From Paenibacillus mucilaginosus 3016 (lineage in GTDB: Bacteria > Bacillota > Bacilli > Paenibacillales > NBRC-103111): a stretch of DNA of 64,000 nucleotides. Location: the NCBI RefSeq assembly GCF_000250655.1, contig NC_016935.1, positions 4,048,001 to 4,112,000 of the forward strand, in the 5' to 3' direction. Made by a program: the position numbers and the translations under genes. The notes beneath the pieces were generated by a model. That model had not been told where the DNA came from. It searched no databases and saw nothing but the letters and a program-made list of their open reading frames with translations. Of this stretch, positions 54,756 to 63,795 are shown one piece after another (the first letter of the stretch is position 1; each line of letters opens with the position of its first letter).

Positions 54756-56169
54756 ATGTCCAAACGCTTCCGTAAGCAAAGCGCATCTGCCGTTTCCGTC
54801 CTGCTCGCTTCCTCCATGCTCATGACGGCCTGCGGCGGCAGCACTCCAGCCGAACAACCCGCCGCCGCTCCGGCCAAGACGGATACGGCGCCGGCCAAGA
54901 GCGAACCCGCCGCTGCACCGGCAGCGGGGAGCACCGAATACGATCAAGCGCTTGCCGGCAAGTTCAAGGGCACGAAGGTCACGATGTTCGGGCCGTTCAC
55001 GGATGCCGATCAGGTGAAATTCGAGACGAGCATCAAGGAGTTCGAGGGCAAGACAGGCATCGATATCCAGTACGAAGGCTCCAAGGAGTTCGAGGCGACG
55101 ATCTCCATCCGTGTGGATGGCGGCAACGCGCCGGATATTGCGGACTTCCCGCAGCCGGGCCTGCTCGGATCCTTCGCGAAGAAGGGCAAGGTCATCGATG
55201 TCAACAAGGTGATGGACGTAAATGCGGCTGAAGAAGAACTACAACGCCTCCTGGATTGACATGGCCACGATGGACGGCCCGAGCGGAAAGATCATGGCGG
55301 GGGTCTGGAACCGGAGCAACGTGAAGAGTCTGGTGTGGTATCCGAAAAAGCAATTCGACGAAGCGGGCTATAAGGTGCCGAAGACCTGGGACGAAATGCT
55401 CGAGCTTTCCCGGCAGATCGCCAAGGACGGCGATAAAGCGTGGAATATCGGCATTGAGAGCGGTGCGGCGACGGGCTGGGCTGCGACCGACTGGATCGAG
55501 GACATCATGCTGCGCACGACCACGCCGGAGAACTATGACAAGTGGGTGAAGGGCGAGCTGCCGTTTACGTCTCCCGAAGTCAAGAAGGCCGTTGAGAAGA
55601 TGGGCGAGATCTGGCTGGATGACGAATTGGTATACGGCGGTCGCAAATCCATTGTCACCACCTCCTTCGGTGATGCGCCGAAGTCGATGTTCACGAACCC
55701 GGCGAAGTCCTGGCTCCACCGCCAAGGGAACTTCATCACGAGCTTCTTCCCTAACACGGCCAAGGCCGGCGTGGACTACGACTGGTTCTACCTGCCGCCG
55801 ATCGATCCGCAGTACGGCAATCCGGTGCTGGTCGCAGGCGATATTTACGCCATGTTCAATGACCGTCCGGAAGTGCGCGCCGTGCTGCAGTTCTTCTCCA
55901 AGGGTGAATCGATCAAGACGTGGGTGCAGTCTGGCGGCGTGATCGCGCCGATGAACGATGCCTCGCTGGACTGGTACTCCACCGATGTCGACCGCCGTAT
56001 GGCGAAGCTCGTGCAGGAAGCGAAGACTCTTCGCTTCGACGGCTCCGACCTGATGCCGGGCTCCGTAGGTGCGGGCACGTTCTGGAAAGGGATGACCGAC
56101 TACGTCAGCGGGACGGTCGACCTGGACGGCGCATTGAAAGAGATTCAAGCCGGCTGGAACAAGAAGTAA
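54756..56169 (+). pseudogene. Sugar ABC transporter substrate-binding lipoprotein gene with one-base frameshift
   Basis: The first frame carries a lipoprotein signal peptide (SAVSVLLASSMLMTACGGS), an Ala/Pro/Lys linker and the N-terminal lobe (KGTKVTMFGPFTDADQVKF, NAPDIADFPQPGLLGSF), then stops near 55259. The rest (LKKNYNASWIDMATMDGPSG to LKEIQAGWNKK) is in another frame and joins if one G is removed at 55226-55227. Joined, it is a normal binding protein of about 470 residues of the alpha-glucoside/maltose type. As read, the C-terminal lobe lacks a secretion signal and the transporter lacks a working binding protein. A sequencing error is possible. Confidence 0.82.
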
Positions 56170-56181
56170 AGGGGTGGAGCC

Positions 56182-57303
56182 ATGAACCCCGACATTCCGA
56201 ATCCGCCGAAGGAGCCGGCAGCCGGGAACCCCCCGTCGGCCCCCTCCTTCGGCAGGCTGCTGCTTCTCACACTCGGGGTCCCGCTGCTCAACGGGGCGGT
56301 GAACTACGGGATCTTTCAGTATTTTCGCACAGCCGCCCTGCATCCGATACTGTACGCGCTGCTCGCTGTCCTATGGGGCGTAGCGGGGATTTACCTGCTC
56401 TTCCTCTCCTTGAACTGGGTGGTGGAGCAGTACAGTGACCGGGCCCGGCAGAAGGTGCAGCCGTATGTGTTCATCGGCCCGGCTGTGGCGCTGCTCGGCT
56501 GGCTCCTCCTGCTGCCGACGCTGAGGACGCTCTACCTAAGCTTCCTTGATGCCGGCTCGGAGCGGTTCGTGGGCCTTGCCAACTATGCGGCGGTGTTCAC
56601 GAACCGGCTGCTGCTCGTCGCCCTGCGCAACAACCTGCTGTGGGTGGCTGCCGGCACGGCCGCCTGTGTGGGCCTTGGCCTTCTTATCGCGATCCTCGCC
56701 GACCGCAGCTCGTTCGAGCGGACGGCGAAGGCGATCGTGTTCATGCCGATGGCGATTTCCTTCGTCGCGGCAGGCGTGATCTGGAAGTTCATCTACTATT
56801 ACCAGCCGGAGCAGGAACAGATCGGTCTGCTGAACGCCGTTGTCGTGTACTTCGGTGGCGAACCGATGGCGTGGACGTCGATGCTGCAGCCGTGGAACAA
56901 TCTTTTCCTCATTGCCATCCTGGTTTGGATGCAGACCGGCTTCGCGATGGTGATCTTCTCCGCGGCGATCAAAAGCATCCCGGAGGATCTGCTGGAAGCG
57001 GCCCGGGTGGATGGGGCGGGCGAGGTGCGCATTTTCTTCCGCATCATGATCCCTTACATCTCCAGCACGCTGCTGGCGGTGACGACGACGATCATCGTCT
57101 TTACACTCAAGATCTTTGACGTCGTCATGGTCATGACCGGGGGACAGTACGACACGGAGGTCGTGGCGACCCAGTTCTACCGGCAGTTCTTCATGTACCG
57201 CAACTTCGGGTACGGCTCGACGCTTGCGATCGTACTGCTGATCGCCGTCATCCCGGTGCTCTGGTTTAATCTCAGGCAGTTCCGGAAGGAGGGAGGGTTG
57301 TAA
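56182..57303 (+). CDS. Sugar ABC transporter permease (MalF-like)
   Basis: Inner subunit of 373 residues with an extra N-terminal pair of helices (LLLLTLGVPLLNGAVNYGIF, LLAVLWGVAGIYLLFLS), then the six-helix binding-protein-dependent core. The EAA loop is LLEAARVDGAGEVRIFFRIMIP, which contacts the ATPase. The stop overlaps the start of the second permease (TAATG). No ATPase gene lies in this operon, so a shared MsmX-type ATPase encoded elsewhere is expected, as is usual in bacilli. Confidence 0.93.
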   Translation: MNPDIPNPPKEPAAGNPPSAPSFGRLLLLTLGVPLLNGAVNYGIFQYFRTAALHPILYALLAVLWGVAGIYLLFLSLNWVVEQYSDRARQKVQPYVFIGPAVALLGWLLLLPTLRTLYLSFLDAGSERFVGLANYAAVFTNRLLLVALRNNLLWVAAGTAACVGLGLLIAILADRSSFERTAKAIVFMPMAISFVAAGVIWKFIYYYQPEQEQIGLLNAVVVYFGGEPMAWTSMLQPWNNLFLIAILVWMQTGFAMVIFSAAIKSIPEDLLEAARVDGAGEVRIFFRIMIPYISSTLLAVTTTIIVFTLKIFDVVMVMTGGQYDTEVVATQFYRQFFMYRNFGYGSTLAIVLLIAVIPVLWFNLRQFRKEGGL

Positions 57304-58427
57304 TGGCAGCAGCGAACCAAGCGTCAGGGCGCAGGAGGCGCAAGGGGGCCGGAAAAGGCGGATCCCGATGGCTCATCAACGGCGTACTCGGCTTCCTCTG
57401 TCTCCTCTGGCTCATTCCGACCGTCGGTCTGCTCGTCTCTTCCTTCCGGCCTGCCGCGGACATTCTCCAGACCGGATGGTGGAAGGTGCTGCCGCACAAG
57501 GACTGGGCTACCGCCGAACAGATTACACTGCCGAAGGATACGGATCTGCGCGGTCCGATTGAAGTGCTCGGTGCCGCCTACACCGACGAGCAGCTCAGGG
57601 CCGGCGTGGCGGCCGGAGACCGCCGGCTGATCTGGGAGAACCGGCGCGCGCGTATCGTCAATGTGCAGACGCCTTCCTGGACGATGGGGGCGGATTTTAC
57701 GCTCGATAACTATAAGAACGTACTTACAGGCAAAGAATATGTGATCACGATGGGAGACGGAAGCACGCAGACCGAGAAGGGCACCGATCTCAGCCGGGCT
57801 TTCCTGAACACCTTCACCGTAGCGGTGCCTTCCACGGTTATTCCGGTGCTTATCGCCTCCTTCGCCGCTTACGGCTTCGCGTGGCTGAAGTTCCCCGGAA
57901 GACGCACGCTGTTCGTCGTCGTGATCGCCCTGCTCGTGGTACCGATCCAGGTCGCTCTGATCCCGATCATGAAGGACTTTACGGGCCTCGGACTGAACGG
58001 CAGCTTCCTCGGGATCTGGATCGCGCATACGGGCTTCGGCCTGCCGCTGGCCACCTACTTCATGTTCAACTACATCTCCCAGCTTCCGAAGGATCTCTTC
58101 GAATCGGCGTTCATGGACGGCGCATCGAACTTCACCATCTTCACGAAGCTGGTGCTTCCGCTCTCGGTGCCGGCGATTGCCTCGATCGGGATCTTCCAGT
58201 TCCTGTGGGTATGGAACGATTATCTCGTCTCCCTGATCTTCATCGGTTCACAGCCGGATGTGCAGGTGCTCTCCATGCGGATCGCCGACATGGTCGGCTC
58301 CAGAGGCAATGACTGGCATCTGCTCACCGCCGCCGCTTTCGTCTCCATGCTCATGCCGCTGGCCGTTTTCTTCGGTCTGCAGAAGTATTTTGTACGCGGG
58401 CTGCTTGGAGGCTCGGTCAAGGGCTGA
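57303..58427 (+). CDS. Sugar ABC transporter permease (MalG-like)
   Basis: Second channel subunit, 374 residues. After helix 1 (INGVLGFLCLLWLIPTVGLLV) there is a long extracytoplasmic insertion of about 130 residues (WKVLPHKDWATAEQITLPKD to GTDLSRAF), as in alpha-glucoside-type permeases, then the core helices and the EAA loop LFESAFMDGASNFTIFTKLVLP. It overlaps the first permease by one base and ends at a shared terminator. Confidence 0.93.
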   Translation: MAAANQASGRRRRKGAGKGGSRWLINGVLGFLCLLWLIPTVGLLVSSFRPAADILQTGWWKVLPHKDWATAEQITLPKDTDLRGPIEVLGAAYTDEQLRAGVAAGDRRLIWENRRARIVNVQTPSWTMGADFTLDNYKNVLTGKEYVITMGDGSTQTEKGTDLSRAFLNTFTVAVPSTVIPVLIASFAAYGFAWLKFPGRRTLFVVVIALLVVPIQVALIPIMKDFTGLGLNGSFLGIWIAHTGFGLPLATYFMFNYISQLPKDLFESAFMDGASNFTIFTKLVLPLSVPAIASIGIFQFLWVWNDYLVSLIFIGSQPDVQVLSMRIADMVGSRGNDWHLLTAAAFVSMLMPLAVFFGLQKYFVRGLLGGSVKG

Positions 58428-58452
58428 TAGAGAAATACGCAGACTCCACCGC

Positions 58453-58502
58453 AAAAACACGGCTGTTCCGCTGTCCATAGGGGCAGGGAAAGCCGTGTTT
58501 TT
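58453..58502. terminator. Bidirectional terminator between permease and cytochrome c genes
   Basis: AAAAACACGGCT (58453-58464) pairs with AGCCGTGTTTTT (58491-58502). A and T tracts on both sides serve the two convergent genes. Confidence 0.88.
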
Positions 58503-58564
58503 GTGTTGAATCCGAGCCGTTCCTGCGAAGGCCGTACGGCTGTCTTCCTGATATCTGCGGACGT

Positions 58565-59176
58565 TTATTTCTTCGCTGCAAGCCATTCGGCCAGCGCGTT
58601 GATCTCGTCGGCCGTGATGATGTTCTGGAACGCCATCATGCCGTTGCCGCCGTTGGTGATCTGCGCGGCAATCTGCTCCTTCGAGCGGCGGGCGCCCACC
58701 TTCGTGAGATTCGTATTGCCGCCCCGCTGGCCGCCTTCCAGATTCGCTCCGTGACAGGCGATGCAGCGCGATTTGTAGACGGCTTCGGCATTGACCGTGC
58801 CGCCAGCCGCTGCGCCGCCGGCATCCGTACCACCGCCCGCTGTTCCGCCGGTGGTACCGCCACCTGCCGTGCCTCCGGCATCGGTGCCGCCTCCAGTCGT
58901 ACCGCCCGTGGTGCCTCCGGTCGTCCCGCCAGCCGTACCGCCAGTGTCGGTGCCGCCGCCTGTGGTGCCGCCGGCCGTGCCGCCTGTGGTGCCGCCGGCC
59001 GTGCCGCCTGCATCGGTGCCTGTACCGCTGCCGCCTGTATTCTCAGGCTTACCGGTATTCGTCTCGGTATTCTGCGTGTTCTCCGCCGCGTTATCCTGGT
59101 TGTTGTTCCCGCCGCAGGCCGTCAGAGCTCCGAGCAGGACCAGTGCACACGCGGCCATAGTCCATTGCTTTTTCAT
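58565..59176 (-). CDS. Lipoprotein cytochrome c with Gly-Thr repeat linker
   Basis: Membrane-anchored small cytochrome c of the c-551 or CccB type, 203 residues. The lipoprotein signal ends in LTAC (Cys21). Residues about 47-127 are a low-complexity linker of GGT, AGGT and GGGTD units. The haem site is CIACH (138-142), and the axial Met is in GMMAF near residue 180. The C-terminal helix is EINALAEWLAAKK. The linker is far longer than in Bacillus CccB and would extend the haem domain away from the membrane through the wall. Role: electron carrier between the bc complex and oxidase, inferred from family. Confidence 0.9.
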   Translation of the reverse strand: MKKQWTMAACALVLLGALTACGGNNNQDNAAENTQNTETNTGKPENTGGSGTGTDAGGTAGGTTGGTAGGTTGGGTDTGGTAGGTTGGTTGGTTGGGTDAGGTAGGGTTGGTAGGGTDAGGAAAGGTVNAEAVYKSRCIACHGANLEGGQRGGNTNLTKVGARRSKEQIAAQITNGGNGMMAFQNIITADEINALAEWLAAKK

Positions 59177-59495
59177 TTCCCTAACACCCCCTGACTTGTG
59201 AGCTTTCTTCCGTTTTTAATATGCGCCCACACATTGGCAAGAATGCATCCCGATTCAATTCATTTTTTAATATTCATTTCATCAATATACTTGTTTGCAC
59301 ACCTTTGTCTCCGTTCGCTTTCATGCGTTCTCTGGCGACGGCGGTCCTCTATTGCCTCCGTTGTCTGTACCTAGGACCGAGAAACCTCTGTTTTTTTAAC
59401 AAAAAACACGGCTATTTTCATTACCTCTTCCTGCGGACAGAGGGATAATAAGCATGTCAGTAGTTTCCAAAGAGATAGGAGAGGACAAGAGAGAG

Positions 59496-60830
59496 ATGAA
59501 ACGAAACCGGAGTGCAACCATGAAAAAAATCATTCCTGTGCTGGTCACGGCAGCCATGCTGCTGACTACGGCGGCGTGTTCCTCGGGACCTGCGGAGCCT
59601 GCTTCCGGAGGGGCGGCGGGCGGAGCGGCCGGCGAACCGGTGAAGCTGCGCATTGCCTGGTGGGGCGGACAAGCAAGGCATGACTATACGCTGAAGGTAA
59701 TTGAGCTCTACCAGCAGAAGAACCCGAACGTCAAGATCGAGGCCGAGTACGCGACCTTCGATGATTATTGGAAGAAGCTTGCCCCGCAGGCCGCCGCCAA
59801 TCAGCTGCCGGACATCGTGCAGATGGATATTTCCTATCTGTCCCAGTATGCGGGCCGCGGGCAGCTTGCGGATCTGACGCCTTATACGAAGGACGGCACG
59901 ATGGATGTATCGTCGATCTCCCCGAATGCCCTGTCGGGCGGGGAAGTGGGCGGCAAGCTCATGGCGATGAATCTCGGCGTGAACGCCCTGATGACGATGT
60001 ACGATCCGGAGCTCATGAAGCAGGCCGGCATCACGCCTCCGCCGAAGAATTGGACGTGGGATGATTTTACGGCGATCGGGGAGAAAGCCAAGGCGGGCGG
60101 CAAGATGATCGGAGGCTTTGCCTTCCGTCATGATGTGTTCTTCCCATACTACCTGAGAACGCTCGATCAGAAGATGTTCAGCGAGGATGGCTCCCAGATC
60201 GGCTATGCCGACGATAAGCCGTTCATCGATTACTTCACGATGTACCAAAAATGGTATGATGCCAGCTATCTGCTCCCGCTCGACAAGGAAGCGCAGAAGA
60301 AAGGCACGGCGGAGGAAGACGAAGTGCTTCTCGGCAAAGCGCTGTGGACCAACGGCTGGTCGAACCAGTACCTTGCGGTGGCCAACCTTTCGAAGAATCC
60401 GCTGGAGCTGCACCCGCTCCCGGGTCCGAATGGGAACAAGGGGCTGTTCCTGAAGCCTAGCATGTACTTTGCCGTAACGAACTCCTCGAAGCAGAAAGCC
60501 GAAGCGGCGAAGTTCATCTCCTTCTTCGTCAACGATGTCGAAGCGAACAAGCTGATCAAGGGTGACCGCGGCGTGCCGGTGTCCTCCAAGGTCAAAGAGG
60601 CGCTGAAGCCGCTCCTGACGCCGAACGAAGCGAAGATCTTCGATTATATCGCATGGGCGGAGAACAATTCGTCCCCAATGGATCCGCCGAGCCCGGTGGG
60701 TGCCGTTGAGATCGAGAAGCTGCTGCGGGATACGAGCGAGCAGATTCTGTACAAGAAGCTGACCGTCGAGGCGGCAGCTGCGAAGTTCCGCAAGGAAGCG
60801 AACGCGATTCTTGCGAAGAACAAGAAGTAA
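59496..60830 (+). CDS. Extracellular sugar-binding lipoprotein (ABC transporter)
   Basis: Family 1 solute-binding protein of 444 residues. The lipoprotein signal is IIPVLVTAAMLLTTAACSS, followed by a Gly/Ala linker and the two-lobed domain starting VKLRIAWWGG. WTWDDFTAIGEKAKAGGK and KAEAAKFISFFVNDVEANKL are typical. ATG 59454 and ATG 59520 are also in frame; ATG 59496 follows AGGAGAGG and gives a good basic N-terminus. It stands alone before a PfkB kinase gene, with no permeases next to it, so it may use those at 56182-58427, whose own binding protein is broken. Confidence 0.9.
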   Translation: MKRNRSATMKKIIPVLVTAAMLLTTAACSSGPAEPASGGAAGGAAGEPVKLRIAWWGGQARHDYTLKVIELYQQKNPNVKIEAEYATFDDYWKKLAPQAAANQLPDIVQMDISYLSQYAGRGQLADLTPYTKDGTMDVSSISPNALSGGEVGGKLMAMNLGVNALMTMYDPELMKQAGITPPPKNWTWDDFTAIGEKAKAGGKMIGGFAFRHDVFFPYYLRTLDQKMFSEDGSQIGYADDKPFIDYFTMYQKWYDASYLLPLDKEAQKKGTAEEDEVLLGKALWTNGWSNQYLAVANLSKNPLELHPLPGPNGNKGLFLKPSMYFAVTNSSKQKAEAAKFISFFVNDVEANKLIKGDRGVPVSSKVKEALKPLLTPNEAKIFDYIAWAENNSSPMDPPSPVGAVEIEKLLRDTSEQILYKKLTVEAAAAKFRKEANAILAKNKK

Positions 60831-60861
60831 TCCGCAGCGGGAAGCGCGGCAGAACATAACG

Positions 60862-60901
60862 GCGGGAGATCCGGTTGGTGCCGGGGCTCCCGCTTTTTTT
60901 G
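60862..60901 (+). terminator. Rho-independent terminator after the sugar-binding protein gene
   Basis: GCGGGAG (60862-60868) pairs with CTCCCGC (60887-60893) and is followed by a long T-run. Confidence 0.88.
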
Positions 60902-61035
60902 ATTTTTTTGCAAGAGGCGCGTTGGTTCCAGCACGCACCTGTCTGGTACGTCGGCCTGGCGTACGCAGGATTGTCTTCGGGGTGCCGCTTCCGGTATGCT
61001 TAGGCGATGAGACGTAAAAGGAAGGGTTATACATC

Positions 61036-62070
61036 ATGGAACCAACGAAGCTTACGAGGAACACGGAGATGAGAAACGGACAAATGACGATCACACAAAT
61101 GAGAAACACCCAAATCACCGTCTTCGGCACGGTGCTGATGGACTGCAAGGGCTTTGCCCACAGCGCTTACCGGCCGGACGGCCGCAATCTCGGGAGCGTC
61201 CGGTTCGTGCACGGCGGTGTAGGGAGGAACGTGGCGGAGAATCTCGGACGCCTGGGGGTGCCCGTATCGCTGGTCACCACCGTCAATGAGGACGGGAACG
61301 GGCGGGCAGTCACCGACCATCTGCGGGCGAACGGCGTGAACACCAGGCACATCGCAGCTGTGCCGGAGAAGGGCATGGGCTTCTGGCTGGCCGTCCTCGA
61401 CGAGAACGGGATTCCGGCGGGGTCGATCTCCGATATGCCGGATCTGGCGGCGTTCGAGAAGCTGGTCGGCGAGCGTGGCGAGCGTGTGATTGCCGAATCC
61501 GGGCATATTGTGCTGGTGCTGGATTTGAACGAAGCTTTGACGAAAAGCATTCTGGCTCTTGCCCGGCGCTTCGATAAGCCGGTGTACGGTCTGCCGAGCA
61601 ACTTCAGCGTCATCGCGTCGCATCCCGAAGTGCTGGAAGGGCTTGCGCTGTTCGTCTGCAATGAATTCGAAGCGGAGCGGCTGTTCGGCTCCGGTCCGCT
61701 GGCCGGCATGACGCCGGAAGAGCGGATCGCAAGGCTGCGGAGCTTCGCGCAGTCCCGCTCCATCGGGCGGATGGTCGTAACACTGGGGGCGGCCGGATCG
61801 GTCTACTATGAGGCGGAGCCGGACGAAGCGGGCGTGCAGGCGGCCTGCCCGGTGGAGGTGGTGGACACCAGCGGAGCGGGGGATGCGTTCTTCTCCGGCA
61901 CCGTCCTGGCGCTGGCCGCAGGCCGCCCGCTCCCGGAAGCGGCGGATGCGGGCACGCGGATGGCGGCATGGACGATCGGGCATCCGGATAACTGCTGCAC
62001 GGCGCTGGGAGAGCTGGCCGGGCGGGATGAGCTGCTGATGCCGCTGCTTGGGTATTTTCGGAAGGGATGA
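61036..62070 (+). CDS. PfkB-family carbohydrate/nucleoside kinase
   Basis: Ribokinase-fold kinase of 344 residues. The core starts at ITVFGTVLMDCKGFA, then the substrate motif FVHGGVGRNVAENLGRLGV and the ATP/anion-hole motif VDTSGAGDAFFSGTVLAL with the catalytic Asp. Sequence type is near YeiC-like pseudouridine kinases, but no pseudouridine glycosidase gene is adjacent, so the substrate is open. The start ATG follows AAAGGAAGGG. The first 27 residues contain an imperfect duplicated unit (MRNGQMTITQMRNTQIT) not present in most family members. Confidence 0.88.
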   Translation: MEPTKLTRNTEMRNGQMTITQMRNTQITVFGTVLMDCKGFAHSAYRPDGRNLGSVRFVHGGVGRNVAENLGRLGVPVSLVTTVNEDGNGRAVTDHLRANGVNTRHIAAVPEKGMGFWLAVLDENGIPAGSISDMPDLAAFEKLVGERGERVIAESGHIVLVLDLNEALTKSILALARRFDKPVYGLPSNFSVIASHPEVLEGLALFVCNEFEAERLFGSGPLAGMTPEERIARLRSFAQSRSIGRMVVTLGAAGSVYYEAEPDEAGVQAACPVEVVDTSGAGDAFFSGTVLALAAGRPLPEAADAGTRMAAWTIGHPDNCCTALGELAGRDELLMPLLGYFRKG

Positions 62071-62461
62071 AGGTGTACGGAACAAGGGAGCTGCTTGCCG
62101 GCCTGGGGTAAGCGGCTCATTGCTGTGTCATGCGGAGAGGTAATGGAGGTGGCGGCGAGCTGTTGGCCGCCGGGCCGGCGGATTAGAACGAAAGGGTACG
62201 TGAATTTATGTTAATAACGTGTTATATTAATTAACATATAATAATGTAGTTGATAACCAAATATACAATTCATAAGGATGATCTCTGTAATTTTGTCTTA
62301 CCTTTTAGCATTTTACACATGAAAACTCACTTATACGTTACATATAACACAAAAATACCATGTGACAATTGCCAGAATTGTTCTATTTATGTTATTGTCA
62401 TGTAAAGATAAATAACATATATAAATTGCTTTCCACCATTTCATTCACGGGAGGTTGTTTC
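62071..62461. other. AT-rich leader upstream of the branched-chain ABC operon
   Basis: From about 62200 to 62440 the DNA is strikingly AT-rich compared with both flanks (for example TTAATTAACATATAATAATG). It probably holds the operon promoter, though no single -35/-10 pair stands out. No gene is seen. Confidence 0.5.
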
Positions 62462-63694
62462 ATGAGGATACCAAAGACAGCGTTACTGATCTCCAGCTTG
62501 ACTTTGTTTTTGACTGCTTGCGGCGGGGGAACTACACCGGCTCCGGCTTCAACCACCCCTGCGGCAGGCGGAACGGCTCCCGCTTCCGGAGGGGGCGGCA
62601 CGGCCAAGACGGTGGTCAAAATCGCAACCCAGTCGCCTCTCTCCGGTGGAAGCTCGGTGCAGGGTGAGGCGATCAAGCTGGGCGCCCAGCTGTCTTTGGA
62701 GGACCACAAGGCGGAGTTCGAGAAGCTCGGCGTCGATCTGCAGCTCGTCCCCTATGATGACCAGGGCGATCCGAAGAAAGGGGTGGCGAATGCCGAGCTT
62801 GTCGGAGCGGACCAGGCGATCCTCGGGGTCGTCGGCCATATGAACTCCGGCGTGGCGATCCCGTCCTCCGTCGTCTATGAGAAATACAGCACGGTCATGG
62901 TCTCGCCGTCCAATACGGCCACCGAGGTAACGGACCGCAACCTGAAGGTTGTCAACCGGATTGTGGCGCGGGACGACTTCCAGGGACCGGCGGCGGCGGA
63001 GTATGCGGTGAAGACGCTCGGCGCGAAGAATGTCTTCGTCATCCAGGATAAGACGGCCTACGGGCAGGGGCTTGCGGAAGCTTTCAAGAACGAAGCGGAG
63101 AAGCTCGGCGCCAAGGTAGCGGGGTACGAGGGCATTACGGTCGGGGAGAAGGACTTCAACGGCGTGCTGAACATCGCGCTGAACAAGAAACCGGACTTCA
63201 TCTTCTTCGGCGGCCTCTACGGGGAGGGCGGCCTTCTGATCAAGCAGGCGCGGGATAAAGGCATTATGGTGCCGATGATGGGCGGCGACGCCTGGGATTC
63301 CGCGGGTCTCGTGGATATTGCCGGCGACAAGGTCAAGGATGCGCTCTACAGCTCCATCGCGGCGGACATCACGAAGACTGAGGAGGGCAAGAAGTGGGCC
63401 GAGAAGTACAAAACCAAGTTCGGCAAAGGACCCGACGGCTACTCGGCTTACGCTTATGACTGCATGTCCGTCATCCTGAACGGCCTGAAGAGCGCGATGG
63501 CTGCGAACGGCGGCAAGGTGCCGACCCGCGAGCAGGTGCGCGATGCGGTCCGGGCGACCAAGGACTTCCAAGGGGTAGCGACCAAGGTGACCTTCGACGG
63601 CAAGGGCGACAACACGTACGCCAAGGTATTCATCTATAAATTCGAGGGTCCCGCTTATCCGGGCGCGATGATCTCCGAGGTGGCGAAGAAATAG
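62462..63694 (+). CDS. livK: Branched-chain amino acid type ABC transporter substrate-binding lipoprotein
   Basis: Type I periplasmic-binding protein of 410 residues. The lipoprotein signal is LISSLTLFLTACGGG, then a Pro/Ala/Gly linker and the Leu/Ile/Val-binding fold (VKIATQSPLSGGSSVQGEAIKLG, VVGHMNSGVAIPSSVVYEKY, VFVIQDKTAYGQGLAEAF, GYSAYAYDCM). GGGAGG is 7 nt before ATG 62462. The permease gene livH follows 101 bp downstream. The ligand may be a branched-chain amino acid or another amino acid or amide. Confidence 0.92.
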   Translation: MRIPKTALLISSLTLFLTACGGGTTPAPASTTPAAGGTAPASGGGGTAKTVVKIATQSPLSGGSSVQGEAIKLGAQLSLEDHKAEFEKLGVDLQLVPYDDQGDPKKGVANAELVGADQAILGVVGHMNSGVAIPSSVVYEKYSTVMVSPSNTATEVTDRNLKVVNRIVARDDFQGPAAAEYAVKTLGAKNVFVIQDKTAYGQGLAEAFKNEAEKLGAKVAGYEGITVGEKDFNGVLNIALNKKPDFIFFGGLYGEGGLLIKQARDKGIMVPMMGGDAWDSAGLVDIAGDKVKDALYSSIAADITKTEEGKKWAEKYKTKFGKGPDGYSAYAYDCMSVILNGLKSAMAANGGKVPTREQVRDAVRATKDFQGVATKVTFDGKGDNTYAKVFIYKFEGPAYPGAMISEVAKK

Positions 63695-63795
63695 ACCGCA
63701 TCCCTCTCCTCGGACCGAATAAGAGGTATGTGCTTCTTTCCAGGACGCATGCCTCTTTGCGGTCGGGCAACCCACCGGCAAAGGAGTTGAAGACT

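Noticed and set aside
58791..59201. Pro/Val-rich frame on the plus strand opposite the cytochrome c linker
   Set aside because: It is the reverse reading of the GGT repeat and has no start signals.
59457..61148. Long minus-strand frame opposite the sugar-binding protein
   Set aside because: It is the shadow of the real gene, whose signal peptide, fold and terminator are clear.
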